22,456 nucleotides of DNA from the NCBI GenBank assembly GCA_937886325.1, contig CALABV010000120.1, positions 1-22,456 on the forward strand. Direction: 5' to 3'. A program made the position numbers and the translations under genes. Positions 8,205 to 15,370 of the stretch are shown here, piece after piece. This stretch comes from an uncultured Geobacter sp. (GTDB lineage Bacteria; Desulfobacterota; Desulfuromonadia; Geobacterales; Geobacteraceae). Within the stretch, counting starts at the first letter, position 1, and the number at the start of each line of letters is the position of its first letter. The notes under the pieces were generated by a model. That model made no database searches. It was given only the letters and a program-made list of their open reading frames with translations, and had not been told where the DNA came from.

Positions 8205-8232
8205 TGGGCATTTCATATTCATCAAAGGTATT

Positions 8233-10161
8233 TCAGAACGACACCTTCACCCCGCCATACCCGCCGATGCCGGGGGTTCCGTACCCCCAGACCTCTTCGT
8301 ACTGGCGGTCCAGAAGGTTTTCCACGCGGGCGAACACCTGCAGCCACCTGGTGACGTCATAGGACGCGGCCAGATTGGCCAGCAGATATCCACCCAGGTC
8401 CACCCGCGTGCTGGCATAGGTGACGGGGTCGAAGCGGGTGTCCTGACGTTTCCCCACGTAGGCGATCTCCAGATTGACATTTCCCTTTTTATTGAAACGG
8501 TAGTTCGCGTCAACAGAGAACTTGTTTTCCGGCCGCCGCAACAATTCGAGGCCGGTTGCTTTGTCCTTGGTCTTCGTCCAGGTGTAAGCGGCGCCAAGGG
8601 TGAGGTCGTCCGTCGGCCGCACCGTGGTGGAAAGTTCCACGCCGTACGATTCCGCCCGGGCAGTGTTTTTGTAGCGGGATGCGCTGCTGTCGAATTCGAT
8701 CAGATCCTCGAAATCGTTGGAGAACCAGGTGGCTCCCAGTTCCATGCGCCCGTCGAGAAGCGCCTGCTCGACACCGATTTCCCAGCCTTCGCTCTTCTCC
8801 GGGCTCAACGACCGGTTGCCGTAGGTCGGTTCATAGAGCTGGTAGAGCGACGGGGCCTTGAATCCGGTACCGTAACTCCCCTTGAACCTGGTAGCGGTCT
8901 GTTTCACCAGGTACGAGGAGGTGAAACGGTAGGTTGTTTCCGTGCCGAAGCGGCTGTGGTCGTCGAGCCTCACCCCCAGGGTAGTAAACCACGCGTCCCA
9001 GAGGCTGATGCGGTCCTGGAGGTAGTAGCCGGTGATCCGGTCCGACTCTCCCGGAAAGACGCTGCTGTAAGGGCCATAACTGCTTTCGGAATAGTAGTCG
9101 GAACGGGCCTTCTCTTCCCGCGTCTCGACTCCCAGGATGAGGGTATTGGTCTTGTGGAGACGCAGCGTGTTCTGCCAGTCGAAGGCAAGGGACTCACCGT
9201 GAAAGGAGCTGCGTTCAAGATCGGACGGATGCAAGGCGTCCGTGTCGTTGCGAAATTCCCGATCCAGGTTGTTGAAGGATATCCCCAGCGTCTGCTCCCA
9301 CAGGTCGTCGAACAGGGAGAGACGCCCCTGACCCCGAACAAGGACCTGTTCCGAACGGACGATGTAGTTGGGATCATCCTGGGCCGCGCCGCCACCGTTG
9401 TCCAGGTCTGCCTTGTCGCTCAGGTACCTGACGATGCAATCGAAATCAAAGTTCCGTGCCGGAGAGATCCCCAGCCGTGTTGCAACGGAGGTGGCGTGGT
9501 AGCCGTCAGTCTCGTGATTGCCGTACTGTTCCGCCGCTGATGAGATTCCTCCCGTGTCCTGGCGGGACACTCCCAGCGAATAGTTCACCGGACCCGCGCC
9601 TCCGCTGACGGAAACCTGTTCCCGTGCCGTGGAGAAAGAGCCGCCCTTGGCCGAAACGAAACCGGAAGGTCTTCCCGAGCCCCGACGGGTAATGATGTTG
9701 ATAACCCCGCCAATGGCGTCGGACCCGTAGAGCGTGCTCTGGGGACCGCGCAGGATCTCGATGCGCTCGACGGCGTCGGTGGTCAGCGAGGCGAAGTCGA
9801 AGCTACCTCCCGTCGATGCCGGGTCGTTCATGCGGACGCCGTCCATCAGGACCAGCGTGTGTTCCGACTTGGCGCCCCGGATTCCCACGTAGGTCGGTCC
9901 GCCGTCCCCCCCGTTCCGGACCACGTCCAGGGAGGGAACCGTTCTCAAAAGATCGAGAACAAAGGGCTGTTGCCGCTGCTCAATCTCCTCCCTGGTGATT
10001 ACGGTAATGGAGCTCCCAACCTCGTGCAGCGCGGTCTCGCTCCGGTTCGCCGTGACCACGATCTCGTCCATTTCCTGCGCTTCCTCCCCCAGTGCGTAGC
10101 CTGGGCACAAAACAACCGGCAGACACAGGCTGATCAATGACCATTTCCTCATAGCTGACAT
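8233..10161 (-). CDS. btuB: TonB-dependent corrinoid (vitamin B12) outer-membrane receptor
   Basis: Outer-membrane gated barrel for B12 uptake. It is 642 residues, with a signal peptide (about 1-25, ending PGYALG) and a TonB box-like segment DEIVVTANR just after it. The plug domain includes VPSLDVVRNGGDGGPTYVGI, RGAKSEHTLVLMDGVRMND, IEILRGPQSTLYGSDAIGGV and INIITRRGSG. The barrel ends in a C-terminal Phe (YGGVKVSF). The start ATG at 10161 follows GGGAGGT (10168-10175 on the plus strand); an ATG three codons later is also possible. Function is assigned from the family (BtuB-type plug and length) and from two cobalamin riboswitches in its leader. It heads btuB-btuF-btuC-btuD-tonB. Confidence 0.94.
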   Translation of the reverse strand: MSAMRKWSLISLCLPVVLCPGYALGEEAQEMDEIVVTANRSETALHEVGSSITVITREEIEQRQQPFVLDLLRTVPSLDVVRNGGDGGPTYVGIRGAKSEHTLVLMDGVRMNDPASTGGSFDFASLTTDAVERIEILRGPQSTLYGSDAIGGVINIITRRGSGRPSGFVSAKGGSFSTAREQVSVSGGAGPVNYSLGVSRQDTGGISSAAEQYGNHETDGYHATSVATRLGISPARNFDFDCIVRYLSDKADLDNGGGAAQDDPNYIVRSEQVLVRGQGRLSLFDDLWEQTLGISFNNLDREFRNDTDALHPSDLERSSFHGESLAFDWQNTLRLHKTNTLILGVETREEKARSDYYSESSYGPYSSVFPGESDRITGYYLQDRISLWDAWFTTLGVRLDDHSRFGTETTYRFTSSYLVKQTATRFKGSYGTGFKAPSLYQLYEPTYGNRSLSPEKSEGWEIGVEQALLDGRMELGATWFSNDFEDLIEFDSSASRYKNTARAESYGVELSTTVRPTDDLTLGAAYTWTKTKDKATGLELLRRPENKFSVDANYRFNKKGNVNLEIAYVGKRQDTRFDPVTYASTRVDLGGYLLANLAASYDVTRWLQVFARVENLLDRQYEEVWGYGTPGIGGYGGVKVSF

Positions 10162-10185
10162 ACGAATACCTCCCTCGAAGTAATC

Positions 10186-10373
10186 GGACGGAGCGGTATT
10201 CCGGCTGAGGGCGAACTGCTCGACCTACTTGCCCGCCTTCCCGGGGGCTGATCCCAGTGGCGTTTTTTCACCTGACGGTGAAACGGGCTTTCGTTCCCAT
10301 CACGGCTGCGGGGCAGCGGGGGAATGGCTCCAGCTGCGAGCGGTACCCCTCTTCCTCGCTCCTGTCCGTTGAA
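10186..10373 (-). ncRNA. Cobalamin riboswitch, proximal copy (btuB leader)
   Basis: Conserved cobalamin aptamer parts on the minus strand: CCGCAGCCGTGATGG (about 10312-10298), GCCACTG (10261-10255) and a variant B12 box AGCCGGAATACC (10206-10195), followed within 35 bases by the btuB ribosome binding site and ATG. It is a near copy of the element at 10528-10709. The close spacing to the ribosome binding site suggests translational control, although premature termination cannot be excluded. Confidence 0.88.
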
Positions 10374-10386
10374 AAACAAAAAAATG

Positions 10387-10503
10387 CTAACGGTGTCGGT
10401 ACGGACGGTAGTCTGCAGAATTATGGATCCGGAAAATGATCGAGGTGTGTTCGGTGGATTGAAATGGACGGAAAGACGGAAAGATTCGAATGAACTCTGG
10501 CAT
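10387..10503 (-). CDS. Possible 38-residue leader ORF between the tandem riboswitches
   Basis: After the distal riboswitch, GGGAGG followed by CATCC and ATG (10503) opens a 38-codon frame, MPEFIRIFPSFRPFQSTEHT and onward, ending in TAG at 10389-10387. The ribosome binding site block closely resembles the one before btuB (CTTCGcGGGAGGcat versus CTTCGaGGGAGGtat), so it was duplicated along with the riboswitch. The peptide matches nothing I recognise and could simply be chance. A T-rich tract (CATTTTTTTGTTTTTC) follows the stop. It might be the stump of a lost gene or a real short ORF. Confidence 0.3.
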   Translation of the reverse strand: MPEFIRIFPSFRPFQSTEHTSIIFRIHNSADYRPYRHR

Positions 10504-10527
10504 GGATGCCTCCCGCGAAGCGTGCGA

Positions 10528-10709
10528 ATGGAGCGGTATTCCGGCTCAGGGCGAACTGCTTTACCTACTCGCCCGCCTTCCCGGGATAATCCCAGTGGCT
10601 GTATCACCTTGCGGCGATCGGGCTTTCGTTCCCATCACGGCTGCGCGGCAGCGGGGGAATGGCTCCAGCTACGAGCGGCACCCCTCTTCCTCGCTTCCAT
10701 CCGTTGAGA
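10528..10709 (-). ncRNA. Cobalamin riboswitch, distal copy (btuB leader)
   Basis: Same elements as the proximal copy: CGCAGCCGTGATGG (about 10645-10632), GCCACTG (10599-10593) and B12 box AGCCGGAATACC (10546-10535). It starts about ten bases after the predicted transcription start and is offset from the other copy by 335-340 bases. The variable stems also match (GGAGCCATTCCCCCGCTGCC, GGGAAGGCGGGC), so it arose by local duplication. Confidence 0.87.
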
Positions 10710-10721
10710 TTGGATACGTTA

Positions 10722-10750
10722 CTTCTATCACCCACAGGCATGGCTGTCAA
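10722..10750 (-). promoter_or_regulatory. Sigma-70 type promoter of the btuB operon
   Basis: Minus strand: a perfect TTGACA (10750-10745), a 17-base spacer and TAGAAG (10727-10722, 4 of 6 matches). The predicted start is near 10715, just ahead of the distal riboswitch. The region upstream (about 10780-10830) is AT-rich. Confidence 0.6.
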
Positions 10751-10867
10751 CGATATAATGGGAAACAAACACAACATATGGTGCCGATCGAAAATTATCT
10801 CACAATATATGAGTTTTTATAAAAAACGTCTTTATGGGAAACAAGGGAGGGGCCGGAAGGAGGGAGG

Positions 10868-10910
10868 GGCCGGAAGAACCCGGCAGCTGGCGAAACCACT
10901 GCCGGGCATT
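10868..10910 (-). terminator. Hairpin terminator after the outer-membrane barrel gene
   Basis: Minus strand: CCCGGCAG (10906-10899), a 12-base loop, CTGCCGGG (10886-10879), then TTCTTCC. The 8-bp GC-rich stem lies about 30 bases after the stop of the gene ending at 10935. The T-tract is weak. It would separate the metal transporter operon from the btuB promoter. Confidence 0.6.
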
Positions 10911-10934
10911 GAGAAAGAAACCTGTCGGGAAAAG

Positions 10935-12332
10935 CTACTTCTTCGCGGATATCCCCGGCTTCGACCATGACAGATCGAACTGGGCATGGACATAGCCGCA
11001 GTCGATGTCCCTGTCGCTGCCGGTTGCGTCGCGGAAGAACTTTCCGGTAAAGAGGCGATCATACCCCACGATGAGGGAAAACCGGTCGTTCACGGCATAG
11101 GTGAGGGTGAAGTCGGTTTCGAGCCCTATCCTGCGGCTGAAACCGTCTTCCACCGCGTTGGCGTAGAAGTAGCGGCCCGCGGCGGAAAAAGAGAGCTTGT
11201 CCGTAAGGTCGATACCCCACCCCAGGTTGAAGACCTGGAGGCCGCTTGCATGGTGATCCCCGGCATCAACCCCGGAAAGGTCGCCGATCAGGGACAGATC
11301 GCCGGTGAGGGCAGAATCGTTGTTCGGGTTGCGGAACTCCCTCCGTGCCGAAACGCCCCTGGCGGCGTCCTTCCCCCCGGAACCGTAGGCATAGCTTGCG
11401 AAAAACGTGTTCTTCCGGTCGAAAAGCCTGGCCTCGACGTTCATGTCCGCGTGGCCGCCCCAGGCGCTGATGCGGTCGTTGCTACCCCTATCGCCGTTAA
11501 AGGTCCTGCCGCTCTCGATAACAGGTTCGATCTCCAGGGACACCGGCCCGAAGGACGTAGTAGCGCGCAGGCCGAAGATATTCAGGTGTTCGCCCGAATG
11601 GTGCTCGTCGGAGCCGGTGTCGTTGAAACCGTAGGCCTCGATGACCGTGTCCTCCTTCACGGCATAGCTTGCGTACCCACCCACCAAGTTGCCCTTGACC
11701 CCGTCGGACCAGGGAGTGGCATACCAGCCGCCGAGCAGATCGACGGTCAGCGCCTCCACCGGCTTGATGCGAAGCCGGGCCGCGTCGAAGGACAGCCCCT
11801 TGAACCAGCTGTCGCTTCCGAGTATGAATGTGCTGCCGTACACGAACTCCTGCCGGCCGACCTTCAGCCCCAGAAGGTCCGAACCGGGCAGACGCGCCTC
11901 CGCAAATCCCTGGTAGAGGGAGATCTTGCCCAGGTACTGGCTGCCGCCGGTGTACCCGTACCCCTGTCCCTCCAGGTGAATATCCAGAAAATCTGTCGGA
12001 TGCCAGTAGGCATACGGCAACACCCTGTAGACGAGCCGCGCTTCCGCATGCCCTGGATTGTACGCCAGGTCGGGAAAGCGGAAATTGCCCGCCCCTTCAC
12101 CGCGCACGAAGCCCTTTACGCCTGCCTTGATCTGAAAGGGCGGCTCCTCGTTTTCCGATGCCGCCTGTTCTTTATTCGGCGGTTCGTCCTCCGCTCCGGC
12201 CATAGCCGGGAAAGAGAAAAGAAGTATCGCCGTAAGCAACAGAAACAAGGGACTCCTTACGGGCCGACCCAACCCGCCGATAGATGCTGATCCTCCAGGC
12301 AGAGTGAAAAGCATTGATAGAAATCTTTCCAT
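10935..12332 (-). CDS. Outer-membrane beta-barrel protein (alginate-export/porin-like), linked to the Ni/Co transporter
   Basis: The 465-residue protein has a long n-region and a hydrophobic signal (SPLFLLLTAILLFSFPAMAGA, cleavage near residue 47), a short acidic linker (EDEPPNKEQAASENEEPP) and then alternating amphipathic strands with many aromatic residues (VYRVLPYAYWHPTDFLDIHL, LKVGRQEFVYGSTFILGSD). The GRQEFVYGS and LSFDAARLRI pattern resembles the alginate-export (AlgE-like) porin family; I cannot name the substrate. The start is supported by AGGAGGG four to five bases upstream. It begins 30 bases after the cbiO stop, so it is the last gene of that operon. By context it may be an outer-membrane channel for the metal or a metal chelate, which is inference only. 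Confidence 0.8.
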   Translation of the reverse strand: MERFLSMLFTLPGGSASIGGLGRPVRSPLFLLLTAILLFSFPAMAGAEDEPPNKEQAASENEEPPFQIKAGVKGFVRGEGAGNFRFPDLAYNPGHAEARLVYRVLPYAYWHPTDFLDIHLEGQGYGYTGGSQYLGKISLYQGFAEARLPGSDLLGLKVGRQEFVYGSTFILGSDSWFKGLSFDAARLRIKPVEALTVDLLGGWYATPWSDGVKGNLVGGYASYAVKEDTVIEAYGFNDTGSDEHHSGEHLNIFGLRATTSFGPVSLEIEPVIESGRTFNGDRGSNDRISAWGGHADMNVEARLFDRKNTFFASYAYGSGGKDAARGVSARREFRNPNNDSALTGDLSLIGDLSGVDAGDHHASGLQVFNLGWGIDLTDKLSFSAAGRYFYANAVEDGFSRRIGLETDFTLTYAVNDRFSLIVGYDRLFTGKFFRDATGSDRDIDCGYVHAQFDLSWSKPGISAKK

Positions 12333-12362
12333 ATACCCTCCTTTACATGAAAACCATGCGGT

Positions 12363-13118
12363 TCATTTCTTCGTTCCGCAGATGGGGCACCCCTGCATGG
12401 AAAGGGGTCTCTCCAGTCGGCAGTCTGCCAGAAGCCGGTCGTCGAGGAAGATATCCCGCGTGGGCCCGTCCGCTTTCACCATCCCCTCGTGGAGCACGAT
12501 GGTCCTCTCGCACAGGTCCAGCACCATATCCAGGTCGTGGCTGGTAAAAATCTTCGTATGGTGGAATTCCCCGAGAAGCCCCATCAGGCGACGGCGTGCA
12601 TGGGGATCGAGTCCGCTGGTGGGTTCGTCCAGCACCAGGATGGACGGTTCCATGGAGAGCACCGTGGCGATGGCGACCCTCCGCTTCTCTCCGCCGGAAA
12701 GGTGGTAGGGCGGCCTGTCCACAAGGTGCGCGGCGCCGACCCTCTCCAACGCGTCCTCCACCCTCCTCTCCACCTCGTCGGGCGGGAGCCCTAGATTGAG
12801 CGGCCCGAAAGCCACGTCCTCGCGCACCGTGGGGAGAAAAAGCTGGTCGTCCGGGTCCTGGAAAACCATGCCGACGGCGCGCCGGATCTCGGGCAGGGTC
12901 GAACGGGTTACCGGGAAGTCACCCACGCGCACCGCCCCTTCCGTGGGGACCAGGCAGCCGTTCAGGTGCAGGAGGAGGGTGGATTTCCCGGCCCCGTTGG
13001 CGCCGATGATCGCCACCGACTCGCCGTGGGTGATGCGGAACGACACGCCCCGCAGCGCTTCGGTGCCGTCCGGGTAGACATGGCGCAAATCTTTGACCTC
13101 GACGATGTGATGACTCAT
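12363..13118 (-). CDS. cbiO: Energy-coupling-factor ATPase of a nickel/cobalt transporter
   Basis: ATP-binding subunit of the Cbi/Nik MQO importer in the inner membrane; 251 residues. Motifs: Walker A GANGAGKST (39-47), Q-loop VFQDPDDQLF (Q87), which is characteristic of ECF ATPases, signature LSGGEKRR (140-147), Walker B LVLDEP (161-166) and H-loop SHDLD (H194). The ATG at 13118 overlaps the cbiQ stop by 4 bases, and cbiO-type proteins begin here; reading further upstream only enters the cbiQ gene in another frame. The C-terminus ends in GCPICGTKK, an unusual CxxC tail. Nickel versus cobalt cannot be decided from this subunit. Confidence 0.94.
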   Translation of the reverse strand: MSHHIVEVKDLRHVYPDGTEALRGVSFRITHGESVAIIGANGAGKSTLLLHLNGCLVPTEGAVRVGDFPVTRSTLPEIRRAVGMVFQDPDDQLFLPTVREDVAFGPLNLGLPPDEVERRVEDALERVGAAHLVDRPPYHLSGGEKRRVAIATVLSMEPSILVLDEPTSGLDPHARRRLMGLLGEFHHTKIFTSHDLDMVLDLCERTIVLHEGMVKADGPTRDIFLDDRLLADCRLERPLSMQGCPICGTKK

Positions 13119-13927
13119 TCCAGAACCCCCGCGACAAGCGTACCAAGAATCCGCGGAATATTCTCCAGCCGGAACAGGAGAAAGAGCGCCGACCAGCCCA
13201 GGAGATAGAGTGTTTCCCAAGCCCCGAAACGGCATGGGCGGCGCGGATGGAATTCGCCGGTGAATCCCCGGGCGAGCATTGCCCGATGTATCCGCTCGGC
13301 CCGCTCCCAGGTGCGGAGCAGCAGGTGCCCCACCAGGGAGCCGAAGTGCTTCATGCCCGGGCCCCTCCCGCCGAAGGTCCTCAGTTCCCTCGCCAGGGAC
13401 ATCCTTTTTCCCTCTTCGATCAGGACGAAGATATAACGGTAGAGAAACAGAAGCTGCACGGCGAAGGTCCGGGGCATGCCCAGGCGTTCCAGCGCGGCGC
13501 AGATGGAGGGGAAGCCGGTAACCGAAACCAGAATGAACGCCGCGGACACGGTCAGGGCCGCCCGCACGATGATGGACGCGCAGGAGATCCATCCGCCGCT
13601 GATCGCCAGCGGGCCCACGTGCAGCAGGATGCGGCTGTCGAGGAGCGGGTTGAAGATGCCGATTACCGCCGCGAACGGAAGGACAAGGGCTGTCTTTCTG
13701 ACGAGAAACAGGGCAGGCAGGTCGGCGAGGGCTATCAGGGCCGCGGGATAGAGGAAAAAGGGGAAGAGGGCTGACACTTCATATTTGCCGAAGGATACGA
13801 CCGAAACGAGGAAAAAAAGTGTTGCGAGCACCTTTGCACGGGGGTCGAGGCGATGGATCGCGCTGTGCCCCTCGGAAAGCCGATCGAGAAGCCTGAAATC
13901 AAGGGATGTTCCGTCTATCGTCGCCAT
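13115..13927 (-). CDS. cbiQ: Energy-coupling-factor transmembrane protein CbiQ/NikQ
   Basis: T-component that links the ATPase to the metal-binding CbiM/NikM. The protein is 270 residues with the family start LLDRLSEGHSAIHRLDPRAKVLATLFF, several hydrophobic helices, and the coupling-helix region ARELRTFGGRGPGMKHF and ERAERIHRAMLARGF. It overlaps cbiO by 4 bases. No clear ribosome binding site precedes the ATG; the 18 bases before it instead adjoin the T-tract of an intrinsic terminator, suggesting lower or conditional expression relative to cbiM. Confidence 0.93.
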   Translation of the reverse strand: MATIDGTSLDFRLLDRLSEGHSAIHRLDPRAKVLATLFFLVSVVSFGKYEVSALFPFFLYPAALIALADLPALFLVRKTALVLPFAAVIGIFNPLLDSRILLHVGPLAISGGWISCASIIVRAALTVSAAFILVSVTGFPSICAALERLGMPRTFAVQLLFLYRYIFVLIEEGKRMSLARELRTFGGRGPGMKHFGSLVGHLLLRTWERAERIHRAMLARGFTGEFHPRRPCRFGAWETLYLLGWSALFLLFRLENIPRILGTLVAGVLE

Positions 13928-13939
13928 AGAGTGTCCATG

Positions 13940-13971
13940 AAAAAAGGGAGAACAACCCGCTTTCTCCCTTT
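13940..13971 (-). terminator. Intrinsic terminator/attenuator between cbiM and cbiQ
   Basis: Minus strand: AAAGGGAGAA, a short loop (agcgggttg), TTCTCCCTTT, then a run of Ts (TTTTTTC). It sits in the 84-base gap between the cbiM stop (14012) and the cbiQ ATG (13927). The classical stem plus T-tract indicates factor-independent termination, probably partial because cbiQ and cbiO need transcription. Confidence 0.8.
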
Positions 13972-14011
13972 GTCGCTTCGTAAATCCTATCCCGCTTCCG
14001 CCTCCCCCGGA

Positions 14012-15049
14012 TCAGGTCACCCGATGCCGCTTCCGGAGCAGAAAGGGGACAAGACAGGCGATTCCCAGGGTCAGCAGCGATCCGACAACCCCGGCCACGC
14101 TGGTTCCGAGACGGACGTCGGAAGCTCCGGCGTCGTTTTCTTCTTGCCGCACCGCCGCCGCAGGGGTTTTCCTGAACGCGTAGTCGGGCAGGAAAGCGGT
14201 CTTTTCCTGGAATGCAGCAAGAGTACCATATATTCCCCGGCTCGGACCCGACAGTTCCTCCTTGCCCGTTACTCCGGCAATTGCCCATTCCAGTCCGTCG
14301 GGGTTTTCAGACGCGAACCGGGAGAGGATCCCGCCCGTCAGCAGAGCGGCCACGAGAAAGGAGATGAGCACGCCGCGCAGCGGGTGGTTGCCGATGGGCC
14401 TGACCCGCAGGGCGCCCTCCAGGATCTCCGGCCGCGCCCGGTGGACGAACGACACCACCGCAACGGTGACGAAGCCCTCGACGATGCCTATTGCCAGGTG
14501 AATCGGCTGCATCAGGAGCAGGAAGGTGGAAAACGGCAGTTCAGAAATGCCGGAAAAGTATGTCTGCAGGACAACGCAGAACGGTCCCAACTGCAGGCCG
14601 GCAACGGCGGAAAGCATGATTGCAAGGGACATGCGCCCCTGTGATGGATTCGCGCCGAGTATTCTTTTGTAGATGAAAGGGTACACGATAAAGGCCGTGA
14701 CGAAACCCATGTTGAAGATATTGCACCCGAGGGCAAGCAGGCCGCCGTCGCCGAAGAAGAGCGCCTGGACCACCAGCACCGACGCAATGGTGAGAAAGGC
14801 CGCATGGGGTCCAAGCAGTATCGCAAGGAGGAGTCCTCCACCCAGATGGCCGCTGGAACCGGTGGCCGGTATGGTGAAGTTGATCATCTGGGCGGCGAAG
14901 AGGAACGCTCCCAGAACCCCCATGAGCGGGACCTTCCTTTCGTCCGGTTCGGAACGCACCTTTGCGGAGCAGTAAGCGATGGCCCCCGCGGAAACAGCCC
15001 ACATGGTTCCACCCACAGCCGGTGAGAGAAGCGCGTCGGCCATATGCAT
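14012..15049 (-). CDS. cbiM: Substrate-specific S-component of ECF nickel/cobalt transporter, M-N fusion
   Basis: Inner-membrane metal-capturing subunit. From the ATG at 15049 the protein is 345 residues and starts MHMADALLSP, the invariant N-terminal Met-His that coordinates the metal; AGGAG lies six bases upstream, so the longer GTG-type extension to 15076 is rejected. Core motifs: INFTIPATGSSGHLGGGLLL, GDGGLLALGCNIFNMGF and QPIHLAIGIVEGFV. The C-terminus carries a fused N domain with the PDGLE motif (PDGLEWAIAGVTGKEEL) and a last membrane helix, as in NikMN or CbiM-N fusions. Substrate may be Ni2+ or Co2+: nearby B12 genes suggest cobalt, while the PDGLE fusion and a NikR-like operator suggest nickel. 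Confidence 0.92.
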   Translation of the reverse strand: MHMADALLSPAVGGTMWAVSAGAIAYCSAKVRSEPDERKVPLMGVLGAFLFAAQMINFTIPATGSSGHLGGGLLLAILLGPHAAFLTIASVLVVQALFFGDGGLLALGCNIFNMGFVTAFIVYPFIYKRILGANPSQGRMSLAIMLSAVAGLQLGPFCVVLQTYFSGISELPFSTFLLLMQPIHLAIGIVEGFVTVAVVSFVHRARPEILEGALRVRPIGNHPLRGVLISFLVAALLTGGILSRFASENPDGLEWAIAGVTGKEELSGPSRGIYGTLAAFQEKTAFLPDYAFRKTPAAAVRQEENDAGASDVRLGTSVAGVVGSLLTLGIACLVPFLLRKRHRVT

Positions 15050-15086
15050 AGCATGCTCCTTTCCTGCGGTTCCCATATCGGGACCA

Positions 15087-15146
15087 GTAATACGTATTTT
15101 TTATTTGTAACACTATTCATATACGCGCTCGAAGAACATGTGTCAA
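15087..15146 (-). promoter_or_regulatory. cbiM promoter with candidate NikR-type operator
   Basis: Minus strand: perfect TTGACA (15146-15141), 17-base spacer, TATATG (15123-15118). Just downstream, over the predicted start of transcription, lies GTGTTAC-N13-GTATTAC (15113-15107 and 15093-15087). From memory of comparative work, NikR sites in delta-proteobacteria resemble GTGTTAC-N13/14-GTAACAC; the left half matches fully, the right half 5 of 7. The promoter is well supported, the regulator is a hypothesis. Confidence 0.5.
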
Positions 15147-15370
15147 CAAATTTTTACTATGACTAAAAGTATTTCATTTCTACCCAATCACCCCAGTGGA
15201 ATTCGGGAATCTTCGGATTACTTGCCTGTATACCGACGAATCGCTTGACGCTCCTCGTAGCGCACTTTATTCTTCCGGAATGGTCACGGTCATTGCCGGG
15301 GAGATTCACGGTGAGAAAAACCGGAAGACCGCCTGAAAGGACCATTACCCCTGCTCGAAAGGAGGAAGGA

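Noticed and set aside
7752..8225. Minus-strand frame beginning with ATG at 8225 overlapping btuF
   Set aside because: Out of frame with the clear BtuF protein and without family motifs.
10844..10876. Short direct repeat GGGAGGGGCCGGAAG
   Set aside because: Two imperfect purine-rich copies beyond a terminator; a simple local duplication with no clear role.
10986..12290. 434-codon plus-strand frame antisense to the beta-barrel gene
   Set aside because: GC-driven shadow frame without motifs or a start signal; the minus-strand gene has a signal peptide, ribosome binding site and barrel pattern.
13119..13592. N-terminal extension of cbiO to 13592
   Set aside because: The extension overlaps cbiQ in another frame and has no ABC features; the ATG at 13118 forms the expected ATGA overlap.
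15283..15299. TGGTCACGGTCATTGCC, resembling a sigma-54 promoter
   Set aside because: The GG and GC elements are one base too far apart and the -24 element is imperfect.
15245..15370. Upstream extension of the vWA lipoprotein gene
   Set aside because: It would place 42 residues before the lipobox signal peptide; the ATG at 15371 has a strong ribosome binding site.
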